Shown piece by piece: positions 9,150-20,860 of a stretch of 64,000 bases of DNA. Position 1 is the first letter of the stretch, and each line of letters begins with the position of its first letter. The DNA is from Brassica napus (lineage: Eukaryota > Streptophyta > Magnoliopsida > Brassicales > Brassicaceae), in assembly GCF_020379485.1 (NCBI RefSeq), contig NC_063449.1:32795473-32859472 (forward strand), read 5' to 3'. The notes beneath the pieces were generated by a model. The model was not told the DNA's origin. It worked only from the letters and a program-made list of their open reading frames with translations, and searched no databases. The position numbers and the translations under genes are program-made.

Positions 9150-11995
9150 ATGAACACAAGGAGCAGAGGTCCAACAAACCTAGTTCCAAGAGTTGAAGAC
9201 ATTAGAGCACTTGAGAGGGAGATTGCAAGACAGAGAAGAGAAGTAGAGCAACAAGCTCACTTGCAAAGGTTGGGGTTTGATATGGAGAATCTGCCTCAAG
9301 ATGGTGATGCCCAAGGAGGCATTGATCCAAGAGCTGCTCACCTTCGACCACAGCGCCAGCCACAACACCCACCACGCCAAGCTCGCGCCATTGGAGCCTA
9401 TGATCAACCTCACATTAATGGTCATAGGTTGGGAATCAGAGCACCACCAGTGGAGAACAACAACTTCGAGATTAAGTCAGGGCTGCTCAACACCATAGAG
9501 AACAACAAGTATCATGGTCTTGCTACTGAAGACCCTTTTGATCACTTGTACAAGTTTGATAAGTATTGTGGCTTGTCCAAGACAATGGTGTTTCTGAAGA
9601 TGCTTTCAAGTTGAAGCTATTCCCTTTCTCTTTGGGAGACAAGGCACACCAATGGGAGAAGACTCTTCCAAGTGACACTGTCACCACTTGGGAAGAGTGT
9701 AAGAGAGCTTTCCTAGACAAGTTCTTCTCTACTTCAAGGACACCTAAGATCAGGAACGAAATCTCTGGGTTTCAACAGAAAGGTCTAGAGAGCTTCAGTG
9801 AAGCATGGGAGAGGTTCAAGGGCTATTGGGCTCAATGCCCTCATCATGGTTTCAGCAAGGAGAGTTTGCTTAGCACCTTCTATAGAGGAGCTCTACCACA
9901 GTGCAGAAACAGGCTTGATACTGCCAGCAATGGTTTCTTCTTGGGAAGAACTGAGGAAGAAGCAGAGGAACTGGTAGAGAACATGGCCAAGAGTGACTCA
10001 GTCTACAGTGAGGAGCATGATAGGGTCAACAGAAGTGATGATCAGCATACAAAGAAAGAGCTGAAGTCTCTCCAAGCCAAGTTGGATCTACTTCTTGCAG
10101 AAAAGGCTAAGCAGGAGAAGATGAACTTTGTTGGTGACCAGAAAAAAGAGGCACCTCCAGTGATCAATGAGGTTGATGGTTTAGAAGGCCAGGAGGAGTT
10201 GTGCTTCATTAATGCCAATGGCACATGGTACAGGAAAGAGCCTAATTTTCAGTACCAAAACAACTCTCAGCAAAGACCTTACTACAACAATCAACAAGGA
10301 GGTTACCAAGCCAAACAGAACTATCCTCAAGCCAACCAATCTCCTCAGACTCAAGGAAGTTCTTCTCAAGCTCAAGCTCCAGATTCAAGTGTGGATTCTA
10401 TGTTCAAGCAACTCTTGGAATTTCAGGCCAGAAATGAGAAGACCATGATTTATGAGTTCAAGAACATCCATGCAAAGATTGATGGGAACTATGTTGACCT
10501 CAACAACAAGTACATGCAACTTGCTTCTCACTTCAAGGCTTTGGAGAGTCAAGTTGCTTCTATGCCTTCATCCTCCAAGCAACCAATGGGGTCTCTACCA
10601 GGGAAACCAGAAAAGAACCCCAAGGAGTCTTGCAATGTTGTCTTCTCCACTACTTCTCCAGAGATTGAGTTGAGTGATCATGAGAAAGAAGAGGATGAGA
10701 TTGAACGACTGGTATTTGGAACTGAGTTTGGGGAAGTTGAGAGATTTGTTGTGGCCACAGCTGAAGCACAGATTGTGAAGGACGATGTCAGGAAGATTAA
10801 CGCAACGAATCTGCAAAGAGCTGAGCAGAAGGCTGAGAAACAAGTTGAGAAAAGAGCTGACAACAAGCTAAAAAAGGTTAAGCTAAAGGAAGCCACTGAG
10901 GTTGAGCTATCACCCTATGATAAGCCACCTTTTCCCCAAAGAGTTCTCACCAAAGCTTATAAGAAGGTGCTCTCCAAGTTCAGGAAAGATCTTAGTGATG
11001 TTGGGGTCAGGCTTCCAGAAATCTCGGGTATGCGTGAAGCTCATGTCCAGATGATGCTCATCAATGACATTCTAGACCACCAAGCTGAAGTGGCCGAGCT
11101 TTTGGACATCTCCATTCCGAAGATTGATCCACCAATCCCTCCAAAGTCCCTCCCTAAGCTTGAGTCTCAAGGGATGTTCACATTGCCTTGCTACCTTGGT
11201 AAGCTCACTTTTGATGATGTTCTTGTTGATTCTGGTGCAAGTGTGAATGTGATCTCAATGGAGATGATGAAGAGTCTAGGGATTGAGAGCATGGAACCAA
11301 ACAAATCTTCACTACAGTTTGGAGATTCCTCTTCTACAACTCCTATTGGTCTCATCAAGGACTTTCCTTTGAAGATTGGAGCATGCACCATTCCTATAGA
11401 CCTTACTGTTCTGAAGATGGCAACTGAGAAAAGAGTCCCATTGATCCTTGGCACTCCATTCCTCACAACAGTGGGAGCTTGCATAGACTTTGCCAACAAG
11501 AAGGTCACACTCCTAAATGTGAACAAAGCTGTCTCCTATCCACTACAATCCCCAAAGATGAATGCTGAGTATTGTGGAACAATCACCTATGGAGCATCCT
11601 CCATTGAGAAGACCAAGGCTGAAGGGGTTGGTATTGAGAAAGAAGTTCTTGTTGGAGAGTCCTCTAAAGAGCTGTGTGATGAGCACTTGGAAAGTGCTAA
11701 AAAGGAGGAGGTGAGTAGCGCCACAAAGGCTGCTCATGACAAGAAGAAGATTGTGAAAGAACCTCATCCTCCACCTCTTGATAAGACTCTTCACACTCTC
11801 ACTCTCCACCCAATGAAGCTTAAGGATGGGGCCATTGAGTACAAAATCAAGTGCAAGGGAAAGTCTAAGCCATTCTCAAGTGCAAGGGCCATCATCACTC
11901 CTCAGCTCCAAAATGATCCAATCAAGCTTCAAGAGCTTCTCTTCCACGTCCTCACCATCACTCTTGAAGGTGGGAAGGACCCTCCCTCTCACTAG
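9150..11995 (+). pseudogene. Retrotransposon gag-protease reading frame with one frameshift
   Basis: Translation starts at MNTRSRGPTNLV (9150). The first frame runs to about residue 145 and shifts by one base near 9580-9590, where a single base seems missing. The second frame continues uninterrupted to 11995. The gag part has the conserved retrotransposon-gag block (FPFSLGDKAHQW, then WEECKRAFLDKFF). A Gln/Asn-rich linker and a Lys/Glu-rich coiled segment follow. The protease has the aspartate motif DSGASVNVI (about 11227-11253) and the flap-to-end block ending LILGTPFL. The frame then stops without entering reverse transcriptase, so it is a gag-pro polyprotein rather than a truncated gag-pol frame. 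Gag packages element RNA; protease cleaves the polyprotein. The frameshift suggests this copy cannot make full-length protein. Confidence 0.88.
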
Positions 11996-13792
11996 CCAAA
12001 GGAAGGAAAGTCAAGCTAGAGACTTAAAACAAGCTCACTTGGGAGGAAGTCCCATGACTATCCCTGTACATATTAGTAGGATCTTCGTTTTTAAGACCCT
12101 TGGGCCGAGGAGAAAAGCGGCCGGACATCGCTCCCTAGACACCACTGCCTTTTCCAAGACTCCATCAGAGGTACTCCTTCACCTTAATCTTGTACATACC
12201 AGTTTATCTTTGCATATTGCTTTCCATTGGGTATCTCTCCCTTACTCACACAGAGACTGTGTGATTTAAGTGTGTGGGGGGGGGGGGGGGGGGGGGGGGG
12301 GGGGAGGTACCAAGTATTTGATCATGTTTGTTTTGATGATTTTGAGTCTCATGCATTACATTGTACATACATAAATGCATAGAAAAACGGAAAAAAAAAA
12401 TTGAAATTTTTGAATCATGTAGTTGCATCACTTGCATTCTTAAGATTGAGTCTAGAGCATATAGGATGCATTCACTTGCATATGGAGCAGCTGATTGATA
12501 TTGCCTTGTATAGACTGAAAATGACATCCTAGTTAAACATATCAAGTAGCTTAAGCATCTCTTGAAAGCCTTGCACGCTTCGAGCCTTGAAAACTCTTCT
12601 TGAAACTTGTTTGCTTGCTTGATGTTAGCATTGTTCTTAAGATCAGCTTCAATCTGAACTTGGCGTGAATGAACTTAATCTCTCTTGCATATAGGCATTT
12701 GTATACTTGATCATGGATCTCATACACATTTGGGTTATCTTATTCTTTTATATCTATCTTTGTTAACCCAAATGGAACTCCTTACCCTAAAACCCTAACC
12801 ATTCTTTGAGACCAAACATTGAATTGCATGAGTGAGGCCTCTTTTGATAGTTTGTCATGTGCAAAATCTTGAGAGTATTGGGAGCGACATGGATTTGTTC
12901 TCATCTCTTGCTAGCATAGGGTCATCATTTGAGCTAGCTTCTAGGATGGGGAGTGGGGTTTTTGTTCCTTAAAGGTTTATATCTTGGGTTTGGGAAGTTA
13001 TAAAGTAGAGATTGAAGAACAAAAGATTGTCATGAGAAAGAAAAGCCCTAGGGACCTAGAATAGAAAAATAAGAAAGCTCTTGATTGTATTGTTTGAGAC
13101 CTTCCCCTTCTATATAAAAAAAAAAAAAAAAAAGATTCATTAAGATAGTGGGGAAGGGATAATAAAAAGTGTTAGAGCTTAGAAATGTGAAAAGTGAATA
13201 AGAGGTCCTTAGTGGTTGAGTCTTAAGAAAAGAATGTTGTACATTGGGTGAGTGATGTGAGGGGGTTTAGATTGATTTTTGAGATGATGATAAAGAGGGT
13301 AGAACTTGTGATCATTTATAACAAAATGGGGTAGAATGATGAGAATGAATCTATGTATGCATGAGTTGCTTCTAATCTTAGATAAATTTTGCATAATGAT
13401 CAAGCTCCTTGTTTTGAGTGATAACCACCCTTAAATAAAAACATTTGAACCCATCTCTTCATTCATATTAGACCATTGCCTACCTAGCCAAATGATTGAG
13501 ATCATGTGCCCATTTGCGAGACTTCACCTTGTGTGTGTGTGTTTGAATCAATGTGAGAGCTGATTGAAGGGACTTGTTGGTAAAGAGTATTGCAACTTGA
13601 GTAGAGGAAAAAGAGTATGGATAGGCCTAGAGAAGCTAGAGTATAATAAGGAGAATGCTCATGTTATTTGCTATGTTTCTTTAGGATGTTAAGTTGAGTG
13701 CTAGGAAGTGTTACTTTTGGCTATGAGTTCCCACCTTCAAACCTCTCTCTCTTATGAGTTCTTACAAGGTCACTTGAGGACAAGTAAGATAC
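11996..13792 (+). other. Non-coding 3' region of the LTR element
   Basis: About 1.8 kb between the gag-pro stop and the polypurine tract, where an autonomous relative would continue into pol and beyond. Only chance reading frames are visible. It contains the 29-G homopolymer, and AG-rich purine runs increase toward the polypurine tract. Confidence 0.7.
12276..12304 (+). repeat. 29-base G homopolymer
   Basis: An uninterrupted run of G preceded by gtgtgt and followed by aggtacc. It lies in the non-coding 3' part of the retrotransposon. The exact length in the genome is uncertain because such runs are hard to sequence. Confidence 0.8.
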
Positions 13793-13805
13793 AAGTTTGG
13801 GGGAG
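13793..13805 (+). other. Polypurine tract of the LTR element
   Basis: aagtttgggggag lies immediately upstream of the 3' LTR (one t intervenes). This is the expected primer for plus-strand DNA synthesis. Confidence 0.75.
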
Positions 13806-13806
13806 T

Positions 13807-15266
13807 TGATATCTTCTCAATTTGCATTGTTTTAACCATTCATTCTTGCATATGTTGACCATTTAGGATAACATTTAGATATGTTTAGGTTGCATTGCAT
13901 TACATATGTCCTTATCAGGTGATGGAGATTTCAAATGGTGACTTTGGAGCATTTAGAGATGGTTTGGAGGCAAAAGGGGTGATTCTCGAGAAGGAGACGC
14001 ATTGATCAAGTGTCCCAGCGGCATAAGGACGTCCCAGCGACCTTTTGGCCCCTCAAGAAGCCGCTGCAAGCGCTGAGAAACGGAGACTAAGTGTGGGAGC
14101 GGCCTTACGCAGCGGTGTACCGAAGCCGCTGGAGACGCTCGAGAGATGAAGACTCAAGAAATGAAGACCAAGTGCGGGAGCGGCCTGACGCAGCGGTGTG
14201 ACGAGACCACTGGAAAAATACCCCGTTCCCTGCTGTGTTCGTACTTGTCGCAGCGGTGTGATGACGAAGCAAGGACGCCGCTGCAAGTGTCCCAGCGGCT
14301 AGGCGGAGCGGTTTCACGTGGCCGCTGCGAGTCAAGAAAGTCAACATTTTCCGTGTTTGACAAGATAATTACCAATTTGTGTTTTGGTTAACTCAGGTTT
14401 GTTGGGTTAAACCAGGTTCGACTTTAAGCTACTATAAAGGTCCTTCAGACCTAATTGTAGGATCTTATCTTGTTTTCTATCTAATCACAAAAGAACTTTT
14501 AGGTGAAAGATCTTATCTTGATCATTTCTCTCTTGTGATTGCTTGATTATCTTGATCACTAATCATGATTAGCACCAAATCATCTTTGATTCTTGGGCTC
14601 ATCATGGAGAGTAGTGAGTAGTCATCTTTGGCTTCATGGGTTAGGGAGATTAAGGGTGATTAAGCTAGATCTAAGGTGTTTAGGCATAGATCAATCTTAT
14701 TCCTTGCTAGTAGAGGGCTTTTAATGCAACTTTAGAGTTGGCCTCTCTAAAGTTGAGCTCTAGGCATTTCATACCCGGAAGGTGTTTGATGAAATGTCTG
14801 AACCAACTCTCCTAAGCTTTTAACATCCTTTACCAAAGGGATTTGTTGTTAAATGTGTTAAGATGGCTAGTAGACTTGAGATTAATGATTACTTAGATAA
14901 CAATCAACCAAATGAATTTGATGCTTGAGTTATCTAGGTAAATGAGCATTTATCTAGGGATAGAGTTTGCTTAGGATTGTGTCTAGACCTAAGGTAGACA
15001 TAGATTGGTTAAAAGTTGACACCTTTAGGTTGAATCTTGATCACCCAAGATCAATTCCCATAGCCCATGAGTTCTCCCTTCTTATAAGAAAGAAAGCTTT
15101 GTCCTTGCATTTTAGGTAGTAATCTAGTTTCAAATCATCTCAAAAACTGGTAGCACTTAGATTAAATATGATCTTGCATTCCCTTTGCATCATAATCACT
15201 TAGGACTGGTTTGACATCCTATATATTACAACATTTGATTAAGGGGCCTTGAAACCCCTATCATCA
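13807..15266 (+). repeat. 3' LTR
   Basis: Near-identical to 6955-8398, with scattered substitutions and a small extra segment near 14930-14955 (gagttatctaggtaaatgag) that the 5' copy lacks. It ends ATCATCA before the ctcat duplication. Confidence 0.93.
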
Positions 15267-15271
15267 CTCAT

Positions 15272-17632
15272 CAATTTCAAAGGATTCAGGAAATTATGAT
15301 CAATATATCTATCTACTCTATAATATTCTTGTTTTCCCACAAACTATCGTGAAAGCTCATATATTATTTTTTAAAAGCTTATATAATTTTTTTAAATAAA
15401 CTTATATAACTTTTATGTTTGAATATACATTTAGTGTTGGGTCGTCATCATTGTTAGCCCCTCAAAAAAAGATTCAAATATAAATTATAAAACATTCATG
15501 GAAACGGAAAAGAAGAAGATTCTGTTTCTAATAATTAGCCACCATTCTTTCTCACATATCATTTTTCCTTTTTACATGCCATTTCAGATTTTTGAAGTTG
15601 CATTTTTATTTTTGGTAGCAGATTTAATCTTCTGCAATTCTAGTACAAATATATAATTAGACCGTAGGATGCGTCGAACTATATAACTTGATTAGTACAA
15701 ATATATAATTAGACCGTAGCAGATTTGTTCTTACTTCTCATGCAAAAGTTCTTGGTTTTTTCTTGGGTGCAAATCATCTTATTGATTAAATTATATATAA
15801 CAACTATAAATGACATTTTATGGGATTGGAGAAGTAAATAATATGGTGACATGATACATAAAATAGGGTGGAAAAAATGATTCGAGAATAATATTTTGAG
15901 ATAGAGCGATCAAATGCTGCCCACTAGTTGATTGCTTTTCGTGGAGGTACTTACTCGGTGCCACAAATTGTTCGAATCCATTACAAATATATGGTCTAAA
16001 TCTACATATTACAAAATTTCCTGGAATACTCTTGCAAGAATAATGACTCATCACGGTACGAATAATCTTAAAATTTGTATATTGAATTATATGGTGGTAC
16101 AGTTTACTTTACAAAACGTCATATACTCTAAAAATTTATAGTTTTCGTTCAACGTATCTACTAGTGTAATAAAGGATCTTCCAGAGGAAACGGACCTTCA
16201 AGATCACAAGTTTAAGTGTTTAACTGTTTATGATATGAAAGAAACGAAATTAATTAACATGTTTGGGACCCTTATAAGTTATAACAAGAAACTATGAGTA
16301 CTCAAACCAGTTCTCAAAAAAAAAAAAACTATGAGTACCCAAGACTCACAACTTCTTGGTTAACAGTACAAAATAATTTGTTGTACGGGTTGGAGAGAGC
16401 CGTTCCTCAGAGAAACTTTCTTATGAACATAACTTGATCTAATTGTATGGGTTATACAAAAGAAAAACAACAAAATAATAATTTAATAAAAAGTGTTACT
16501 CAACGAGCTAAGGATAACTAATTATACTACATCAAATGCGTTTGACAAATTCCATTTTCTTTTACATGTAAAATCACAATCTCTTACTTTGTTTAATCTT
16601 AGGTTGGAATAAAAAGGAAAACCCAAAATGTTAAAATTGATTTTCAAGTTCTGAACATATTGGATAATTTTGGTTAGCAAAAATTATAAATATTTTAAAA
16701 TTTTACACTTGTTTTCTGTATTATGATCTGCAAATTTAATCTGAATTAATCGAATCAATCCAACAACTGAACCCGGTCAAATTTCAAACTGAATCGGATT
16801 TATTATAAAAGCAAACCTCATTACACCTCTATGTTGAGATCGTATGAAATTGATAGCTAGTTAGTAGGTCTCTTGGTGAGAAATTATTACCCTCGCAATG
16901 AAACTGAAAACTGATCCAAAATATCTTCTATACTTTCAAAATAACATCCAATAATTTGTGGACGTACTAAATATTTCATACATCAACTTTATATATCCGT
17001 GGACTAGTGGCAGATTTTAATTTTAACTTAAATAAGGATACCTATATTTTCAAGATGTCCTTTTCGTGTACTTTAAAGTCTACTTATCTTCTTTAATCAT
17101 TTTCAAAACTCGCAATTTCGAATTAGTTTAAAGTTAAACTTTAGTGAGATAATTTAATTCAACGGTACAAACTGAGACTTGCTTGTGCGCTGAGAGCTTG
17201 AGAAGATACTTTTGTAGAAAAAGAAAAACGTAAACAAAATAATTAGCGGTTGTTATCCGACCAATATAAACAATAACACACACCAAACGTATTAAAGTGG
17301 GCTCACATTAGTCACATAATATTATAGTGCAAGAGACGAACAAAAGTTATAATTACAGTGATGTGGGCGTGTTCCTTTCTCCGAATGTTAGCAAAGAGCC
17401 TGTAGATTATCGTCTAGGTTTTAAAGAGTCATAAATAAATAATAAAAATTGATCTTTCCATTTCACATTACGTGTTGTTTTATCATTACTTATCAGTTTC
17501 AAAATAGTTATCATTCTTAGATTTTTAATATAAATCTGACGCAGAATACCTAGTTTAATTTTGTATACCGTACATTTGTATTTCTGTGAGAGTGCTAAAA
17601 TATATTTTGTAAAGTATGGAAGATAATAACTG
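15272..17632. other. Intergenic, no gene seen
   Basis: AT-rich DNA with no supported coding segment. A short word, attagtacaaatatataatt, recurs about 60 bp apart near 15640-15710 with the following agaccgtag. One micro-insertion lies at 16289-16338. Confidence 0.5.
16289..16338 (+). repeat. Micro-insertion: 13-bp direct repeat around a 24-bp oligo(A)-ended insert
   Basis: Repeat aaactatgagtac at 16289-16301 and 16326-16338. The insert reads tcaaaccagttctc followed by A10. Confidence 0.7.
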
Positions 17633-17765
17633 TTTTTTTTTTTACAATAGACTCGATGACCAAATCAAATGGCCCAAAATTCTTCATCCCACTTCTAGAT
17701 TGCCTGGATTCGAACTCCCATATTTAGAAGTAAGATACGGACGGCCATGTTACCACTAATATAGA
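17633..17765 (-). mobile_element. tRNA-derived SINE, minus strand
   Basis: On the minus strand a box-A-like word (tagtggtaacatgg) is followed by a box-B-like word (gttcgaatcc) about 35 bp later. A body follows and ends in an A-rich tail, seen as T11 at 17633-17643. Length of about 130 bp fits a plant SINE. No clear target duplication was found, so the outer limits are approximate. Confidence 0.65.
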
Positions 17766-17786
17766 TGACAAAGAACAAAAGGAATT

Positions 17787-17837
17787 AACTAACTCATGGT
17801 ATTTAGCAAAAAAAAAAAAAAAAAACTAACTCATGGT
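17787..17837 (+). repeat. Micro-insertion: 14-bp direct repeat around atttagc-poly(A)
   Basis: Repeat aactaactcatggt at 17787-17800 and 17824-17837. The insert is atttagc followed by 16 A. It lies about 20 bp beyond the SINE but is a separate event. Confidence 0.75.
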
Positions 17838-18195
17838 TATCACAATACTAAAAGAGGATAATCTCCAATTCTAGCATGTCCACGTCAGCATAAATAATCC
17901 TCCAATCAGAACATTTTGTTTTCGGGCTGGGCTTAAATTTTTTCCTGAATTGACTTATGCGTGTGGGCTTCTTTTGATTTGGGATTGGGCTTTTAGATCA
18001 TCTAATAATTAGACATAGGTCTACGACGCGGAGCTGAAGTCGCGTGTCTCTTCTCGCCTCCTCTACCACTTCGTCTTCTCTTTTCTCCTCTGCCACTTCG
18101 GCTTCTCCCCCTAAACCATTTCGACTGAGTTTTAATCGATCCATCAATATTCCTTCTTTATGGTTTCGTTTCAGCTCCTTTTTTTCCACCTTCTT

Positions 18196-19660
18196 TATAT
18201 ACCCAGAAGCTTATAATTTCCTGATGTCGCGGAGTTAGCTGATGTCGTTAAGCATTTCTCTGCTAAGTATGGCAAAGATTTTGTTTCAGCTGCTGTTGGG
18301 TTGCAGTCAGATTCTGGTGTGAGCCGCTTGGTGAGTTTTGGTTGCTTGTGTTGTTGTTTTCTTTTCTCTGATGTTCGTAGGAGAGAGGCATCATTCTTGA
18401 TGATGATGATGATGATGATTCTTTCTCTCTCTATGTATCCTTAGTTGGTGGATAAACTGTCGGTTAAAGCTCCTGATGGTCCAACGAAGAACAAAATTTT
18501 GAAAGAAATTGCTACGGAGCATAATGTAACATGGGAACCAGAATCTTTGGTTGAGCCAGATCCAAAGGAGACTGTATTGATGGTCAGTAACTACATCTTC
18601 ATTTCATAACCTAAGCTTCACCAGTCTGTTTCTTTAGTATAAGTTTCCTCAATGGCATTTTCAATTTCTTTGAGCAGAGTGGAGCAAGTTCCTCTCAGTC
18701 CGTGAGTGGAATAAACTCATATTCTTCAAGAATCCAAACAATGAACCTCCAGAGTTTCAAGCTCCATCTACTGCTAACGTGGAGCAGAACTTATATGAAA
18801 CTGGCGGAATATCTTCCAGCCGCACTGCTTCTACTGATCACTATCGTCAAGATCCAAGACCTTCTGGTTAGTTTTTTTTCATAAAAAAAACTTTTTGTTT
18901 AATGTTTGTTCTGTCTGTGTTGAAGCGTTAGATGTAACAAATCGTTTCTTCTTTTATACAGGAGATAAGAATGGTGGCAGAGAACACATACCCTCATCCA
19001 GGTTATGTGGATTCATCTTTATATGAAACAGAATTTGCTGATACTACGACTGCTGCACATGCAGCTGCTGAATCTGCTGAAAGAGTGAGTTTTGTTGCAC
19101 GTGCAGTTGCTGAGCTTTCAAGTAAAGAGAGGATGAGGATGACGATGCAGAGTTCCACAGTTCCACAAAGTCGCCGAACTCATCCTCTTATGATAATATA
19201 AGAAACGAACCTTCACATAGACATAGTAGCTCAAATGTGCAAAGCGGAGGTTTTGTTAAAGAAGAAATGCCAAGAAGCATTTATAGGGAATAAGAAGATC
19301 AATCTACTACCAGGGCAGAGCTTTCTAAAAAAAATGTTGATGAACAATCAGAAAATGCTTCATGGAAGAGAGGTCATTCTCGAGATAACTCATTGGAGAT
19401 GAGGCAGGGTGATTCCTTTGCTAAAGTAGGCAGAGCGAAGCAGCAGCCAATTAAAGATGATGTCAACGATAGCTGTTCAGAAGATGTTCAGCTCAAGAAA
19501 CAGTCAAGCTTGGCATCATCGAGTTCACACACAAGCTATGTTTCTGATGACAATAACATCATCTTTGAGCATAAACGATTTCAGAGCACTGTTGAAGATA
19601 CAGAGAGAAAGAGTCATGGTCATGATGTTGCTCCAGTCATGGTCACGACTGATAAAAGTA
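18196..19660 (+). pseudogene. IST1-like (ESCRT/Vps4 regulator) pseudogene, 5'-truncated and frameshifted
   Basis: Splice-linked segments match plant IST1-like proteins, which bind ESCRT-III and Vps4 in multivesicular-body sorting. Exon a (to 18330) encodes KHFSAKYGKDFVSAAVGLQ and SDSGVSRL. Exon b (18445-18582, 46 codons) encodes LVDKLSVKAPDGPTKNKILK and onward to DPKETVLM. Exon c is about 18678-18866 and exon d starts at 18962 (GDKNGGRE). GT/AG sites are kept. Frame breaks are clear: a base seems lost near 18212, between PEAYNF and PDVAEL. In exon c the frame changes near 18735, before a segment reading NEPPEFQAPSTANVEQNLYE. Exon d also needs frame changes. The N-terminal half of the IST1 domain is missing upstream. 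The intron pattern argues against a processed copy; this is a decayed gene fragment. Confidence 0.8.
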
Positions 19661-20164
19661 TATTATCAGTTTTTGTTTTATGTTGCCTTAGTAGATTATT
19701 TATGGATTGGGTTTGAATTTATGAACCATTATAAATATTTTATAAATGATTTTAAACATTTTTAAATGATTTATAATGTCAGTTTTAGTTTTTGGAAATT
19801 TAAAGTATTTATGAAAATGATTATCTCTTAAAAATAAATTTAAATAATGATATCAAATTTGGGGTAAAAGCTAAAATTAAAATTCTCTCGGAAATCATAC
19901 ATTTGTTTCTCCAAAAATTCTAAAAAAAGGATGTTCATGTCTAATTGGAGCTTCTAATGTTTATTCCTTCCATATATTTAAATTTATTTTTTCAAAAGAA
20001 ATTTTGGTTCATACACTATTATGCGTTGTATTTAATTAGAAAACAGTTTATCCATAATTGTGTTTCAATTTACAGAAGTCCAACGCCAAATAAGACTTAT
20101 TTACTATAATGTTATCAAAATTATATTAGAACAAATTTACAAAAACAACATCTACGCATTCTAA
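19661..20164. other. Intergenic, no gene seen
   Basis: AT-rich DNA between the IST1-like remnant and the degenerate MULE. Nothing recognisable. Confidence 0.5.
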
Positions 20165-20860
20165 GAGTTTTTTTTTTGGTTTACCCTAGAAGGCGTAGAT
20201 TCACCAGCCAATTATAGCATGTCATATCATATTTAATTTTTTTAGAAAAAGAAAAATAACAAAATTTTGCTAAGTTGTATTGTGTTTTTAAAATAAAAAT
20301 AAATTAAAAAATAGTACTAGCTGCAAAAAATGAGTTTTTTTTTAAATATTATTAACGCTGTCAATAAAATTACACTAAATCTTAAAGTCTAACCATTAAA
20401 CCCTAAACCATTGGGTAAATCCTAAACTCTAAATCATAAACACTAAACAATAAATCCTAAACACTAAATCCTAAACGCCGTCATTAAAACTCTAAATCTT
20501 AGCCCTAAATCCTAGGGTTTAGGATTTACCCTATAGTTTAGGGTTTACCCAAGGGTTTAGAGTTTACCCAAAGATTTAAGGTTTACCCAAAGATTAAGGG
20601 TTTACCCAAGGGTTTAAAATTTACCCAAAAATTTGAGGTTTAGTTTTTAGGGTTTAATGTTTAGGATTTAGGATTTATTGTTTTGATGACTGCGTTAACA
20701 ATGGTTAAAAAAAAATTGTACTATTTTTTTTTTTACTTTTTTTATTATTTTAAAAACATAATATAATTCGGCGAATTCTTATTATTTTTTTTCTTTTTTT
20801 CCAACTACTGAATATGAGCTCGCAGACTTTTATTGGTCGGTGAATAAATAATTTTTCTAA
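20165..20860. mobile_element. Degenerate relative of the telomere-repeat MULE family
   Basis: The left end carries ggtttaccctagaaggcgtagattcaccagccaat in degenerate form of the family terminal repeat. The right end carries tattggtcggtgaa. In between are two opposed arrays of ccctaaa and tttaggg words around 20380-20690. A possible target duplication is ttctaaga (around 20158 and 20855), but it is not cleanly placed, so limits are approximate. Confidence 0.6.

Larger units (their letters stand above)
6955..15266 (+). mobile_element. LTR retrotransposon (Ty3/gypsy, Athila-like), gag-pro only, no pol
   Basis: The element is 8,312 bp, flanked by the 5-bp duplication ctcat (6950-6954 and 15267-15271). 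LTRs of 1,444 and 1,460 bp start TGATATCT and end ATCATCA. Order: 5' LTR, primer-binding site, leader carrying a nested Harbinger-like MITE, gag plus protease, about 1.8 kb of non-coding sequence with a 29-G run, polypurine tract, 3' LTR. No reverse transcriptase, RNase H or integrase is recognisable in any frame, so it must depend on a relative for mobility. The long LTRs, the primer-binding site and the gag style suggest the Athila group. The LTRs differ at at least two dozen positions over the first kilobase or so, of the order of 2-3 %, so insertion is fairly recent but not brand new. Confidence 0.93.

Noticed and set aside
12246..12545. 99-codon frame with a polyproline run on the minus strand
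   Set aside because: The proline run is simply the 29-G homopolymer read in reverse; it lies in the retrotransposon's non-coding region.
20380..20690. Interstitial telomere (former chromosome end)
   Set aside because: The TTTAGGG-like units are imperfect, change direction, and lie inside transposon ends shared with two other copies, so a transposon origin is better supported.
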